From positions 1 through 64,000 of the forward strand of contig MBPM02000187.1 of NCBI GenBank assembly GCA_001695595.3: a stretch of 64,000 bases of DNA, in the 5' to 3' direction. The notes under the pieces are model-generated. The model was not told the DNA's origin. It saw nothing but the letters and a program-made list of their open reading frames with translations, and did no database searches. This stretch comes from Plasmopara viticola. Taxonomy: Eukaryota; Oomycota; Peronosporomycetes; Peronosporales; Peronosporaceae. This document shows positions 11,626 to 23,352 of the stretch, in pieces; position 1 is the stretch's first letter; every line of letters starts with the position of its first letter. The position numbers and the translations under genes are program-made.

Positions 11626-12972
11626 TCATCTCGTCATCTCGTTTTGCAAAGCAGCGTTGAAAGCGAGCGAAGCCTTCGGCGAAGCCATGTAGCAATCGTA
11701 TATTGTATTCCGCATCGTTTTTGAGAAATTCAACAACGCGAGCACTGGCAGCAGCGCTTTTACTGAAGCTTGAAGCTGGCAGATCTCGAGTTTGGCAACA
11801 ATCTTCTGGATTGGCATCGCTTGCTTAGCCCTTGAAGATAAAGTGGCTCAATTCGGTACTTGTACGCACAGCTTCAGGTACCTTAATCTTATGTATCATG
11901 ATCCAAAACTGCTTATGGGGGCCTCTGTTGGCCGCTCCATGTTGGTGCTTAAAGTAAACACCAATTTATCTGAGGACGGTGAAGTAGTTGCTTGCCCTTT
12001 GACTTCTTCATACCGTTCATCGGGTTAATTGCTTCTTCCTGGTTCCCAATGGGCGGCATGTGCTTACTAAACTTTAAATCACCAGAGGCAGCTGCCTCAG
12101 TAAATAGCTTATCGTGTACATCGGAAGCTGGGCGGCATCAGCAAAGACGTCGCATTTGAGCACAGGAAGAAAACACTGACAGCAACATTGTTAGAGCCCA
12201 GTCTGCTGGGTGGTCATGTGCCTTGCTGGACGACATAAGCTTACGATTTCTCTTCTCGCCCTCCTGTCTTGACGTCAATGTTGCGCTACCGTTAGCTAGT
12301 GAGGGATGAACTGCGTTGAGCGAGCGAAAGTACGGCGAGCGTTGGCCAAATCCGAGACGCTGGTACGGAAACGTAGCATCGAGAGCTGGTAGATATATTC
12401 TGCAATTACAATTTGTTTATAGACCTTCCTGTTGACCGCCAGTGCAAAAAGACACTATATATCATGAATGTGGATGTGATACGTTGCTGTCGTAAAGCCG
12501 GGAGCTTGACAGAGATAAGTTGTGCTTCAAAGTCGTGAAAGGTCTCAACCATCAATTGGGCGTCAACGTTGCTGTCAAAGCTCGACAAGACAGCGTGATA
12601 TTGACCCGCTGAAATGTCAAATTTGGAGAGCCGGTAGATGTCACCATAAATTTTTGTTTCCTGTCGTGACAGTGCCTCGAAGACAGGACAAGTCTGTAAA
12701 TACACACGACACTTCCGACTGTGGTCTTTGGAGAACCGGCCTATCTGATCGTCTTCGATCTACCCCTGAAAGGCGCGGCTTCCGTTTTCCGCAAGAAAGG
12801 AGTAGGCAATCTGAAAGATGCTAGTGCGTTCGAGCGAATGCCCATTATCGATTATCATCGCACACTTGGCACGAGGAAGATCGTACAGACGGGCATCTGC
12901 AATCAAGACGGACACCGCCACCAGCATCATCTTTTGATTTGGCAGCCCGAGGGAGTACAAGCGGCTACGCCT
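11626..12972 (-). pseudogene. Decayed protein-coding remnant, family not recognised
   Basis: Three overlapping minus-strand frames look more protein-like than chance. First, 12972-12406 is open for about 189 codons with a single TAG at 12760-12762. Second, about 12417-11949 has one TGA at 12138-12140; it includes residues such as GFGQRSPYFRSLN and LFTEAAASGDLKF. Third, from about 12000 down to 11626 there are two stops, and the last 63 codons (from 11817) form a leucine-rich helical stretch. The order suggests a disrupted minus-strand gene with frameshifts or lost introns. The AAASGDLKF segment followed 13 residues later by PMNG faintly resembles the spacing of oomycete ankyrin repeats, but this is weak. 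Length, start and identity cannot be fixed. It runs opposite to, and ends just before, the Copia remnant on the plus strand. Confidence 0.3.
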
Positions 12973-12985
12973 TTATGATGAGGGG

Positions 12986-13393
12986 TGGATGTGTCAGCTA
13001 GAAGAGCAAGAAACGGTGTACTGTGGAACCATCGTCCACGGAAGCTGAATACATGGAAATATCAGAAGCTACGCAAGAGGCAATATGGCTCAAGGCGTTT
13101 TTGTGTGAGTTTGGCGAGATGTCCCCGGATACAGCGGCCAAGATTTATGAAAATAATCAAGGCTCGATTGCACTAGCTTAGAGCCCGGAGGCTCACAAAC
13201 GAACCCAGCACATCGACATTTGACACCATTTTGTACGTGAAATAGTAGAAGATGGTCTAGTGATTCTCGAGTATACTACTTCTCTCGACATGCTGGCCGA
13301 CATAATGACCGAGCTGAATCCTGCGATGCAATTTTGTCTACTTCAAAGCAAACTTGATATACAAAGATCGAAGGCTACCGAGTCGAGTGGGAG
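12986..13393 (+). pseudogene. Ty1/copia retrotransposon remnant: 3' end of pol (RNase H)
   Basis: The C-terminal RNase H part of a Copia polyprotein is recognisable. QETV at 13007-13018 is followed, after a frameshift, by SSTEAEYMEISEATQEAIW from 13032. Then come the CEFGEMS region, IYENNQGSIALA, HKRTQHIDI, HHFVREIVEDGLVILEY and LADIMTE. These are the conserved blocks usually found at the end of Copia pol (TEAEY, D/E-NQ-x-x-IALA, K-HID, ADI-x-TK). The K normally ending the last motif is E here. Two in-frame stops, TAG at 13179-13181 and TGA at 13221-13223, plus the frameshift near 13019-13031, make it non-functional. After LADIMTE the frame still shows the usual tail (QFCLLQSKLDIQ). Gag, protease, integrase and reverse transcriptase are absent upstream, so the element is truncated at about 12986. 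Confidence 0.85.
13385..13393 (+). promoter_or_regulatory. Probable polypurine tract of the Copia remnant
   Basis: GAGTGGGAG lies directly before a TGTTG that would open the 3' LTR, and follows the end of RNase H at the distance usual for Copia elements. In the family this tract primes plus-strand DNA synthesis. The assignment rests on position and composition only. Confidence 0.5.
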
Positions 13394-13705
13394 TGTTGTC
13401 GAAGATGCTGTCAAAGTAACGCCTCGATCAGCTAATGAATATATGACGCCTCGACCAAGAATGTTGTACCGGTAAGCTACCGGTACTGATACCGGTCAAC
13501 GTTGCGACGTAACGTCATGGATTGGCGGGTGGACAGGCTGACTCAAGATGATTGCGCCCGGATGGGAAGAGGATTACGCCCGGATAGTGAGTCCTTCTGA
13601 TTGGCTTAGATAGATGATTAGCGTAGAGGTAGCAATCAGTTGCGAACTTGGGACCTAAAATAAATTTACTTTGCATTTTGCCATCTACCGCTCAAGTGAC
13701 CTTGA
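13394..13705 (+). mobile_element. Probable 3' LTR of the Copia remnant
   Basis: TGTTG at 13394 follows the polypurine tract, as expected for an LTR start. An AATAAA polyadenylation-type signal lies at 13659-13664. A CGCCCGGAT motif is repeated near 13555 and 13587. The pol frame reads on into it until a stop near 13473. No matching 5' LTR is visible elsewhere in the window, so LTR identity cannot be confirmed by comparison. The right end is uncertain: no clear CAACA terminus was found before satA-like sequence begins near 13731. Confidence 0.45.
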
Positions 13706-13730
13706 TTCATTAATATGTTGCTCCAAAAGA

Positions 13731-14203
13731 CTAACTTTGAAAACTACCAAATCGAAAATCCTATAAATCTGATGTATAAGCGCATGTTGTTCCTACAAGC
13801 TGGTCGAAAGCACGAGCGCAAAATAGAAAAGTTTTCACAAACCACACATGAGGTCAGGAGTACGTATCTGCATACTTTGCACCTGAGTCTTTCTCGTTTT
13901 CGAGCACAGCCACGTGTAATCTTCTCGATTCGTGTTCATTGCACTAAGAGCGGAGACATGAACGCAAGTTTTCATGATTAGGATATAATAAAGCACTTTA
14001 AAGATGATTTTTAAGATGTCGCTTTCTCGTAAAGGTCTCGTAAACTTCTTGTGCAGTATTGCTTTGACACATTCGGATCTTGACATGTAAGCACTTCACT
14101 ACCAAGAGCACGATTACTATCTGCTCTGTTAATCAGCCTGAGGTTATGCACCCTTTTTAATTGATCCTGAGCTTTTGCCTTTCGGCCTTTTAACGTCAAC
14201 TCT
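13731..14203. repeat. Strongly diverged satA copy bordering satB
   Basis: This stretch aligns to the satA unit in the same orientation and block order. Examples are CAAATCGAAAATCCTATAAA against the array's CCAATTCGAAAGACCATTTAA, then ATGTATAAGCGCATG, CACGTGTAATCTTC, TAAAGATGA, CACTACCAAGAGC...GCTCTG, CAGCCTGAGG and TTTTGCCTTTCGGCC...GTCAACTC. It has many substitutions and several indels, so it is far older than the homogenised array. It ends abruptly at CAACTC, where the first satB monomer begins. It shows that satA, or its parent sequence, lay on both sides of the island. Confidence 0.75.
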
Positions 14204-15839
14204 ATTGCACTGCACACGTCTAGAATTATAGAAAGAACGTATCTATGACCGTATATAACACCAGAATTCCAAAAGAGCAAGGATACGCTTTTTTGTGGCT
14301 CTATTGCGACTGCACACGTCTACAATGAAAGAAAGGACGTATCTATGGCCGTACACGATCTCAGCACCTGACAAGATCGAATATACGCAAAGTTCTGGCT
14401 CTATAGCGTTTGCAAACGTCTAGAATGATAGAATAGACGTACCTAAGGCCTTACATCTTCCCAGCCCTTCATAAGAGCGATTATACGCTGTATTGTGGAT
14501 CTATTGCGTCTGTGCACGTCTAGAATGATAGTAAGGACGTATCTATGGCGGTACATCTTCCCAGCACTTCACTAGAGCGAATATACGCTTTGTTGTGGCT
14601 CTATTGTGTCTGCACACGTCTATAATGATAGGAAGGACGTATCTATGGTCGTACGTGATCTCAGCACTTCACAAGAGAGAATAAACGCCAAATTGAGGCT
14701 CTTTTACATTGGCACATGTATAGAATGATAGAAAAGACGTACCTAAGGGTGTACATTTTCCCAGCACTTCAAATGAGCAAATATACGCTTTGTTCTGGCT
14801 CTATTGCTTCTGCGCACGTCTTTAATGATAATTAGGACGTATCTTTGGTCGTACATCTTCTCAGCTTTTTACTCGAGCAAATAACGCTTTTTTGATGCTC
14901 TATTGCGTCTGCGCACGTCTTGAATGATAGAATGATAGAAAGAACGTATCTATGACCGTACATCATCCCAACACTTTGAAAGAGAGAAAATACGCTTTGT
15001 TGTGGCTCTATTGTGTCTGTGTAAATCTAGAATGATAATAAGGACGCATATATGACCGTTTATCATCCCAGCACTTCACAAGAGCGAATACACGAGTTGT
15101 TGTAGCTCTATTGCGTCTGCGCATGTCTAGAATGATATAGATGACGCACCTAAGGCTGTACATCATCCCAGCACTTCAAAAGAAAGAATATACGCTTTAT
15201 TGTGGCTCTATTGCGTTTGCGCATGTCTAGAATGATAGAAAAGACGTACCTAAGGCTGTACATCGTTCCAGTACTTCCAAAGAGCAAATATATGCTCTGT
15301 TGTGGCTCTATTGTGTCTGCGCATGTCTAGAATGATAGAAGGGACGTACCTAAGACTGTACATCTTCCCAGCACTTCAATAGAGCGAATATACGCTTTGT
15401 TGTGGCTCTATTGCGTCTGCGCATGTCTAGAAGGATAAAAAAAGACGTACATAAGGACGTACATCTTCCCAGCACTTCACTTCCAAAGAGCAAATATATG
15501 CTCTGTTGTGGCTCTATTGTGTCTGCGCATGTCTAGAATGATAGAAGGGACGTACCTAAGACTGTACATCTTCCCAGCACTTGAATAGAGCGAATATACG
15601 CTTTGTTGTGGCTCTATTGCGTCTACGCATGTCTAGAATGATAAAAAAGACGTACATAAGGACGTACATCTTCCCAGCACTTTACTTACAAAGAGCAAGT
15701 ATACGCTCTGTTGTGGCTCTATTGTGTCTACGCATGTCTAGAATGATAGAAAAGAAGTACCTAAGGCTGTACATCGTTCCAGCACTTCCAAAGAGCAATT
15801 ATTTGCTCTGTTGTGGCTCTAGAATGATAGAAAAGACGT
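14204..15839. repeat. satB left edge: diverged, non-periodic monomers
   Basis: Monomers here differ strongly from each other and show no higher-order period except a local ~207-bp step: a segment starting near 15277 (CTTCCAAAGAGCAAATATAT) recurs near 15484. Length variants and small insertions such as a doubled AGAATGATAGA near 14930 are frequent. This is expected at the edge of a satellite array. Confidence 0.8.
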
Positions 15840-17877
15840 ACCTAAGACTGTACATCATCCCAGCACTTCAATAGAGCGAATATACGCTTTGTTGTGGCTC
15901 TATTGCGTCTGCGCATGTCTAGAAGGATAAAAAAAGACGTACATAAGGACGTACATCTTCCCAGCACTTCACTTCCAAAGAGCAAATATACGCTCTGTTG
16001 TGGCTCTATTGTGTCTGCGCATGTCTTGAAAGATATATAGGACGTACTTTAGGCTGTACAACTTCCCAGCACTTTTAAAGAGCGAATATACGCTTTGTTG
16101 GGCTCTATTGCGTCTGCGCACGTTTAGAATGATATAAAAGACGTATCTATGGCCGTTCAGCATCCCAGCTCTTCACAAGAGCAAATATACGCTCTGTTGT
16201 GGCTCTATTGCTTCTGCGCACGTCTATAATCATAGTAAGGACGTATCTATGGTCGTACATCTTCTCAGCACTTCATCTGAGCGAATAACGCTTTTTTTAT
16301 GCTCTATTGCGTCTGCGCACGTCTTAAATGATAGAATGATAGAAAGAACGTATCTATGACCGTACATCATCCCAACACTTTAAAAGAGAAAAAATGCGCT
16401 TTGTTGTGGCTCTATTGCGTATGTGTTAGTCTGGAATGATAATAAGGACGCATATATGACCGTTCATCATCCCAGCACTTCACAAGAGCGAATACACGAG
16501 TTGTTGTAGCTCTATTGCGTCTGCGCATGTCTAGAATGATATAGATGACGTACCTAAGGCTGTACATCATCCCAGCACTTCAAAAAAGTGAATATAAGCT
16601 TTATTGTGGCTCTATTGCGTCTGCGCATGTCTAGAATGATAGAAAAGACGTACCTAAGATTGTACATCGTTCCAGCACTTCCAAAGAGCAAATATATGCT
16701 CTGTTGTGGCTCTATTGTGTCTGCGCATGTCTAGAATGATAGTAAGGACGTACCTAAGGCTGTACATCGTTCCAGTACTTCCAAAGAGCAAATATATGCT
16801 CTGTTGTGGCTCTATTGTGTCTGCGCATGTCTAGAATGATAGAAGGGACGTACCTAAGACTGTACATCTTCCCAGCACTTCAATAGAGCGAATATACGCT
16901 TTGTTGTGGCTCTATTGCGTCTGCGCATGTCTAGAATGATAAAAAAGACGTACATAAGGACGTACATCTTCCCAGCACTTTACTTCCAAAGAGCAAATAT
17001 ACGCTCTGTTGTGGCTCTATTGTGTCTGCGCATGTCTTAAAAGATAGAAAAGACGTACCTAAGACTGTATATCTTCCCAGCACTTCCGAAGAGCAAATAT
17101 ACGCTCCGTTGTGGCTCTATTGTGTCTGCGCATGTCTAGAATGATAAAAAAAGACGTACATAAGGACGTACATCTTCCCAGCACTTCACTTCCAAAGAGC
17201 AAATATACGCTCTGTTGTGGCTCTATTGTGTCTGCGCATGTCTTGAAAGATATATAGGACGTACTTTAGGCTGTACAACTTCCCAGCACTTTTAAAGAGC
17301 GAACATACGCTTTGTTGTGGCTCTATTGCGTCTGTGTAAGTCTAAAATGATAACAAGGACGCATCTATGACCGTTCATTATCCTAGCACTTCACAAGAGC
17401 GAATATACGCTTTTTTGTGGCTCCATTGCCGTTGCGCATGTCTAGAATAATGCAGATGACGTACCTAAGGTGTACATCATCCCAGCACTTCAAAAAAAGA
17501 GGATATACGCTTTGTTGTGCTTTATTGCGTCTGCACACGTCTACAAAGAAAGAAAGGACGTATCTATGGCCGAACGTGATCCCAACACATCAAATGAGCA
17601 ATTATACGCTTTGTTGTGGCTCTTTTGCGTCTGCACACGTGTACAATGAAAGAAAGGACGTATCTATGGCCGTACGTGATGTCAGCACTTCACAAGAGCC
17701 ATTATACGCTTTGTCGAGACTCTATTGCGTCTGCGCACGTCTTGAATGATAAAAAGGCGTACATAAAGACGTACATATTCCCAGCACTTTAAAAGAGCAA
17801 ATATACGCTTTGTTGTGGCTCTTTTGTGTCTACGCATGTCTAGAAAGATATCAAGGACGTACCTAAGACTGTACATC
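15840..17877. repeat. 2.0-kb satB block, copy 1 of a distant duplication
   Basis: About 20 monomers in this interval reappear in the same order at 20343-22380, an offset of 4503 bp. Private features are shared by both, for example a monomer with GTTGGGCTC in place of GTTGTGGCTC near 16097 and 20600. The two copies differ only at scattered positions near the ends, so the duplication is recent compared with the surrounding monomer divergence. Confidence 0.85.
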
Positions 17878-19710
17878 TTCCCAGCACTTCAATAGAGCGA
17901 ATATACGTTTTGTTGTGGCTCTACTGTGTCTGCGGATGTCTAGAATGATAAAAAAGACGTACATAAGGACGTACATCTTCCCAGCACTTTACTTCCAAAG
18001 AGCAAATATACGCTCTGTTGTGGCTCTATTGTGTCTGCACATGTCTTAAAAGATAGAAAAGACGTACCTAAGACTGTATATCTTCCCAGCACTTCCGAAG
18101 AGCAAATATACGCTCCGTTGTGGCTCTATTGTGTCTGCGCATGTCTAGAATGATAGAAAAGAAGTACCTAAGGCTGTACATCGTTCCAGCACTTCCAAAG
18201 AGCAATTATTTGCTCTGTTGTGGCTCTAGAATGATAGAAAAGACGTACCTAAGACTGTACATCATCCCAGCACTTCAATAGAGCGAATATACGCTTTGTT
18301 GTGGCTCTATTGTGCCTGCGCATGTCTAGAATGATAAAAAAAGACGTACATAAGGACGTACATCTTCCCAGCACCTCACTTCCAAAGAGCAAATATACGC
18401 TCTGTTGTGGCTCTATTGTGTCTGCGCATGTCTTGAAAGATATATAGGACGTACTTTAGGCTGTACAACTTCCCAGCACTTTTAAAGAGCGAACATACGC
18501 TTTGTTGTGGCTCTATTGCGTCTGTGTAAGTCTAAAATGATAACAAGGACGCATCTATGACCGTTCATTATCCTAGCACTTCACAAGAGCGAATATACGC
18601 TTTTTTGTGGCTCCATTGCCGTTGCGCATGTCTAGAATAATGCAGATGACGTACCTAAGGTGTACATCATCCCAGCACTTCAAAAAAAGAGGATATACGC
18701 TTTGTTGTGCTTTATTGCGTCTGCACACGTCTACAAAGAAAGAAAGGACGTATCTATGGCCGAACGTGATCCCAACACATCAAATGAGCAATTATACGCT
18801 TTGTTGTGGCTCTTTTGCGTCTGCACACGTGTACAATGAAAGAAAGGACGTATCTATGGCCGTACGTGATGTCAGCACTTCACAAGAGCCATTATACGCT
18901 TTGTCGAGACTCTATTGCGTCTGCGCACGTCTTGAATGATAAAAAGGCGTACATAAAGACGTACATATTCCCAGCACTTTAAAAGAGCAAATATACGCTT
19001 TGTTGTGGCTCTTTTGTGTCTACGCATGTCTAGAAAGATATCAAGGACGTACCTAAGACTGTACATCTTCCCAGCACTTCAATAGAGCGAATATACGTTT
19101 TGTTGTGGCTCTACTGTGTCTGCGGATGTCTAGAATGATAAAAAAGACGTACATAAGGACGTACATCTTCCCAGCACTTTACTTCCAAAGAGCAAATATA
19201 CGCTCTGTTGTGGCTCTATTGTGTCTGCGCATGTCTTAAAAGATAGAAAAGACGTACCTAAGACTGTATATCTTCCCAGCACTTCCGAAGAGCAAATATA
19301 CGCTCCGTTGTGGCTCTATTGTGTCTGCGCATGTCTAGAATGATAGAAAAGAAGTACCTAAGGCTGTACATCGTTCCAGCACTTCCAAAGAGCAATTATT
19401 TGCTCTGTTGTGGCTCTAGAATGATAGAAAAGACGTACCTAAGACTGTACATCATCCCAGCACTTCAATAGAGCGAATATACGCTTTGTTGTGGCTCTAT
19501 TGTGCCTGCGCATGTCTAGAATGATAAAAAAAGACGTACATAAGGAGGTACATCTTCCCAGCACTTCACTTCCAAAGAGCAAATATACGCTCTGTTGTGG
19601 CTCTATTGTGTCTGCGCATGTCTTGAAAGATATATAGGACGTACTTTAGGCTGTACAACTTCCCAGCACTTTTAAAGAGCGAACATACGCTTTGTTGTGG
19701 CTCTATTGCG
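17150..19710. repeat. 1190-bp (12-monomer) tandem duplication within satB
   Basis: Sequence from about 17150 repeats with a 1190-bp step at about 18340 and partly again at about 19530, giving a little over two copies. The GTGGCTCCATTGCCGTTGCG monomer occurs at 17417 and 18607, and the same 110-codon open frame starts at both. The third, partial copy stops matching near 19700, where the sequence switches to the order found near 16108. The duplication sits between the two copies of the 2.0-kb block and overlaps the first. Confidence 0.85.
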
Positions 19711-20342
19711 TCTGCGCACGTTTAGAATGATATAAAAGACGTATCTATGGCCGTGTAGCATCCCAGCTCTTCACAAGAGCAAATATACGCTCTGTTGTGG
19801 CTCTATTGCTTCTGCGCACGTCTATAATCATAGTAAGGACGTATCTATGGTCGTACATCTTCTCAGCACTTCATCTGAGCGAATAACGCTTTTTTGATGC
19901 TCTATTGAGTCTGCACACGTCCAGAATGATAGAATGATAGAAAGAACGTATCTATGACCGTACATCATCCCAACACTTCAAAAGAGAAAAAATACGCTTT
20001 GTTGTGGCTCTATTGCGTCTGTGTTAGTCTAGAATGATAATAAGGACGCATATATGACCGTTCATCATCCCAGCACTTCACAAAAGCGAATACACGAGTT
20101 GTTGAAGCTCTATTGCGTCTGCGATGGTCTAGAATAATATAGATGACGTACCTAAGGCTGTACATCTTCCCAGCAATTCAATAGAGCGAATATACGCTTT
20201 GTTGTGGCTCTATTGCGTCTACGCATGTCTAGAATGATAAAAAAGACGTACATCTTCCCAGCACTTTACTTACAAAGAGCAAGTATACGCTCTGTTGTGG
20301 CTCTATTGTGTCTGCGCATGTCTTAAAAGATAGAAAGGACGT

Positions 20343-22380
20343 ACCTAAGACTGTACATCTTCCTAGCACTTCAATAGAGCGAATATACGCTTTGTTGTGG
20401 CTCTATTGCGTCTGCGCATGTCTAGAAGGATAAAAAAAGACGTACATAAGGACGTACATCTTCCCAGCATTTCACTTCCAAAGAGCAAATATACGCTCTG
20501 TTGTGGCTCTATTGTGTCTGCGCATGTCTTGAAAGATATATAGGACGTACTTTAGGCTGTACAACTTCCCAGCACTTTTAAAGAGCGAATATACGCTTTG
20601 TTGGGCTCTATTGCGTCTGCGCACGTTTAGAATGATATAAAAGACGTATCTATGGCCGTTCAGCATCCCAGCTCTTCACAAGAGCAAATATACGCTCTGT
20701 TGTGGCTCTATTGCTTCTGCGCACGTCTATAATCATAGTAAGGACGTATCTATGGTCGTACATCTTCTCAGCACTTCATCTGAGCGAATAACGCTTTTTT
20801 TATGCTCTATTGCGTCTGCGCACGTCTTAAATGATAGAATGATAGAAAGAACGTATCTATGACCGTACATCATCCCAACACTTTAAAAGAGAAAAAATGC
20901 GCTTTGTTGTGGCTCTATTGCGTATGTGTTAGTCTGGAATGATAATAAGGACGCATATATGACCGTTCATCATCCCAGCACTTCACAAGAGCGAATACAC
21001 GAGTTGTTGTAGCTCTATTGCGTCTGCGCATGTCTAGAATGATATAGATGACGTACCTAAGGCTGTACATCATCCCAGCACTTCAAAAAAGTGAATATAA
21101 GCTTTATTGTGGCTCTATTGCGTCTGCGCATGTCTAGAATGATAGAAAAGACGTACCTAAGATTGTACATCGTTCCAGCACTTCCAAAGAGCAAATATAT
21201 GCTCTGTTGTGGCTCTATTGTGTCTGCGCATGTCTAGAATGATAGTAAGGACGTACCTAAGGCTGTACATCGTTCCAGTACTTCCAAAGAGCAAATATAT
21301 GCTCTGTTGTGGCTCTATTGTGTCTGCGCATGTCTAGAATGATAGAAGGGACGTACCTAAGACTGTACATCTTCCCAGCACTTCAATAGAGCGAATATAC
21401 GCTTTGTTGTGGCTCTATTGCGTCTGCGCATGTCTAGAATGATAAAAAAGACGTACATAAGGACGTACATCTTCCCAGCACTTTACTTCCAAAGAGCAAA
21501 TATACGCTCTGTTGTGGCTCTATTGTGTCTGCGCATGTCTTAAAAGATAGAAAAGACGTACCTAAGACTGTATATCTTCCCAGCACTTCCGAAGAGCAAA
21601 TATACGCTCCGTTGTGGCTCTATTGTGTCTGCGCATGTCTAGAATGATAAAAAAAGACGTACATAAGGACGTACATCTTCCCAGCACTTCACTTCCAAAG
21701 AGCAAATATACGCTCTGTTGTGGCTCTATTGTGTCTGCGCATGTCTTGAAAGATATATAGGACGTACTTTAGGCTGTACAACTTCCCAGCACTTTTAAAG
21801 AGCGAACATACGCTTTGTTGTGGCTCTATTGCGTCTGTGTAAGTCTAAAATGATAACAAGGACGCATCTATGACCGTTCATTATCCTAGCACTTCACAAG
21901 AGCGAATATACGCTTTTTTGTGGCTCCATTGCCGTTGCGCATGTCTAGAATAATGCAGATGACGTACCTAAGGTGTACATCATCCCAGCACTTCAAAAAA
22001 AGAGGATATACGCTTTGTTGTGCTTTATTGCGTCTGCACACGTCTACAAAGAAAGAAAGGACGTATCTATGGCCGAACGTGATCCCAACACATCAAATGA
22101 GCAATTATACGCTTTGTTGTGGCTCTTTTGCGTCTGCACACGTGTACAATGAAAGAAAGGACGTATCTATGGCCGTACGTGATGTCAGCACTTCACAAGA
22201 GCCATTATACGCTTTGTCGAGACTCTATTGCGTCTGCGCACGTCTTGAATGATAAAAAGGCGTACATAAAGACGTACATATTCCCAGCACTTTAAAAGAG
22301 CAAATATACGCTTTGTTGTGGCTCTTTTGTGTCTACGCATGTCTAGAAAGATATCAAGGACGTACCTAAGACTGTACATC
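20343..22380. repeat. 2.0-kb satB block, copy 2 of a distant duplication
   Basis: Matches 15840-17877 at an offset of 4503 bp. At its right end, near 22380, the sequence changes from the left-domain order (CTTCCCAGCACTTCAATAG) to the 16-monomer HOR order (CATACCAGCACTTCAAAAATG). This copy therefore forms the junction between the left domain and the HOR domain. Confidence 0.85.
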
Positions 22381-23321
22381 ATACCAGCACTTCAAAAATG
22401 CAAATATACGCTTTGTTGTGGCTCTTTTGCTTTTGCGCACGTCTATATTGATAGAAAGGTCATATTTATGGTCGTTGATCATTCCAACACTTCAAAGAGC
22501 GAATATAGGCTTTGTTCTGGCTCTATTGCGTCTGCGCACATCTCCAATGATAGAAAGGACGTATCTATGGTCGTACATCTTCCCAGCACTTCACAAGAGC
22601 GAATAAACGCTTTATTGATGTCCCATTGCATCTGCGCACGTTTAAAATGATAGAAAGAACGTATTTATGACCGTACATCATCCCAACAGATCGAAAGAAC
22701 AGAGACACGCTTTGTTGTGGCTCAATTGCGTCTGGGCACGTCTAGAATGATAGAAAGAACGGTTCCATGACCGTATATCATCCCAACACTTCCAAAGAGC
22801 AAATATACGCTTTGTTGTGGCTCTATCGCGTCTGCACACGTCTACAAAGAAAGAAAGGACGTATCTATGGCCGTACGTGATCTCAACACTTCACAAGAGA
22901 GAATATACGCTTTGTCGTCGCTCTATTACGTCTGCGCATGTATAGAATGATAGAAAGGTCGTACCTAAGGCTGTACATCTTCCAGCACTTCAAAAGAGCA
23001 AATATACGCTTTGTTGTGGCTCTATTGCTTCTGCGCACGACTATAATGAAGGAAAGGACGTGTCTACTGCCGTACATGATCTCAGCACTTCAAAAGAGCA
23101 AATATACGATTTGTTGTGGCTCTATTGCATCTGCGCACATCTAGAATGATCAAAAAGGCGTACATAAAGATGTACATCTTCCCAGCACTTCACAAGAGAG
23201 AATTTACGCTTTGTTGTGGCTCTATTGTGTCTACGCATGTCTAGAAAGATATGGAGGACGCACCTAAGGCTGTACATCTTCCCAGCACTTCAATAGAGCA
23301 AAGAGACGCTTTGGTGTGGCT

Positions 23322-23352
23322 CTAGCACTTCTAAAAGAGACGTACTTTATAT
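23322..23352. other. Rearrangement scar in the 16-mer HOR
   Basis: After GGTGTGGCTCTA the sequence jumps to GCACTTCTAAAAGAGACGTA and then to ATACGCTTTG. In other HOR units this stretch is a regular monomer (compare about 24855-24952). The event shortens this unit to 1543 bp and breaks the monomer phase. Confidence 0.7.

Noticed and set aside
12721..12978. Plus-strand frame upstream of RNase H as earlier Copia pol
   Set aside because: It shows none of the expected reverse transcriptase or RNase H lead-in residues (no YVDD block or SxSG-type block). The minus strand here is open over a longer span.
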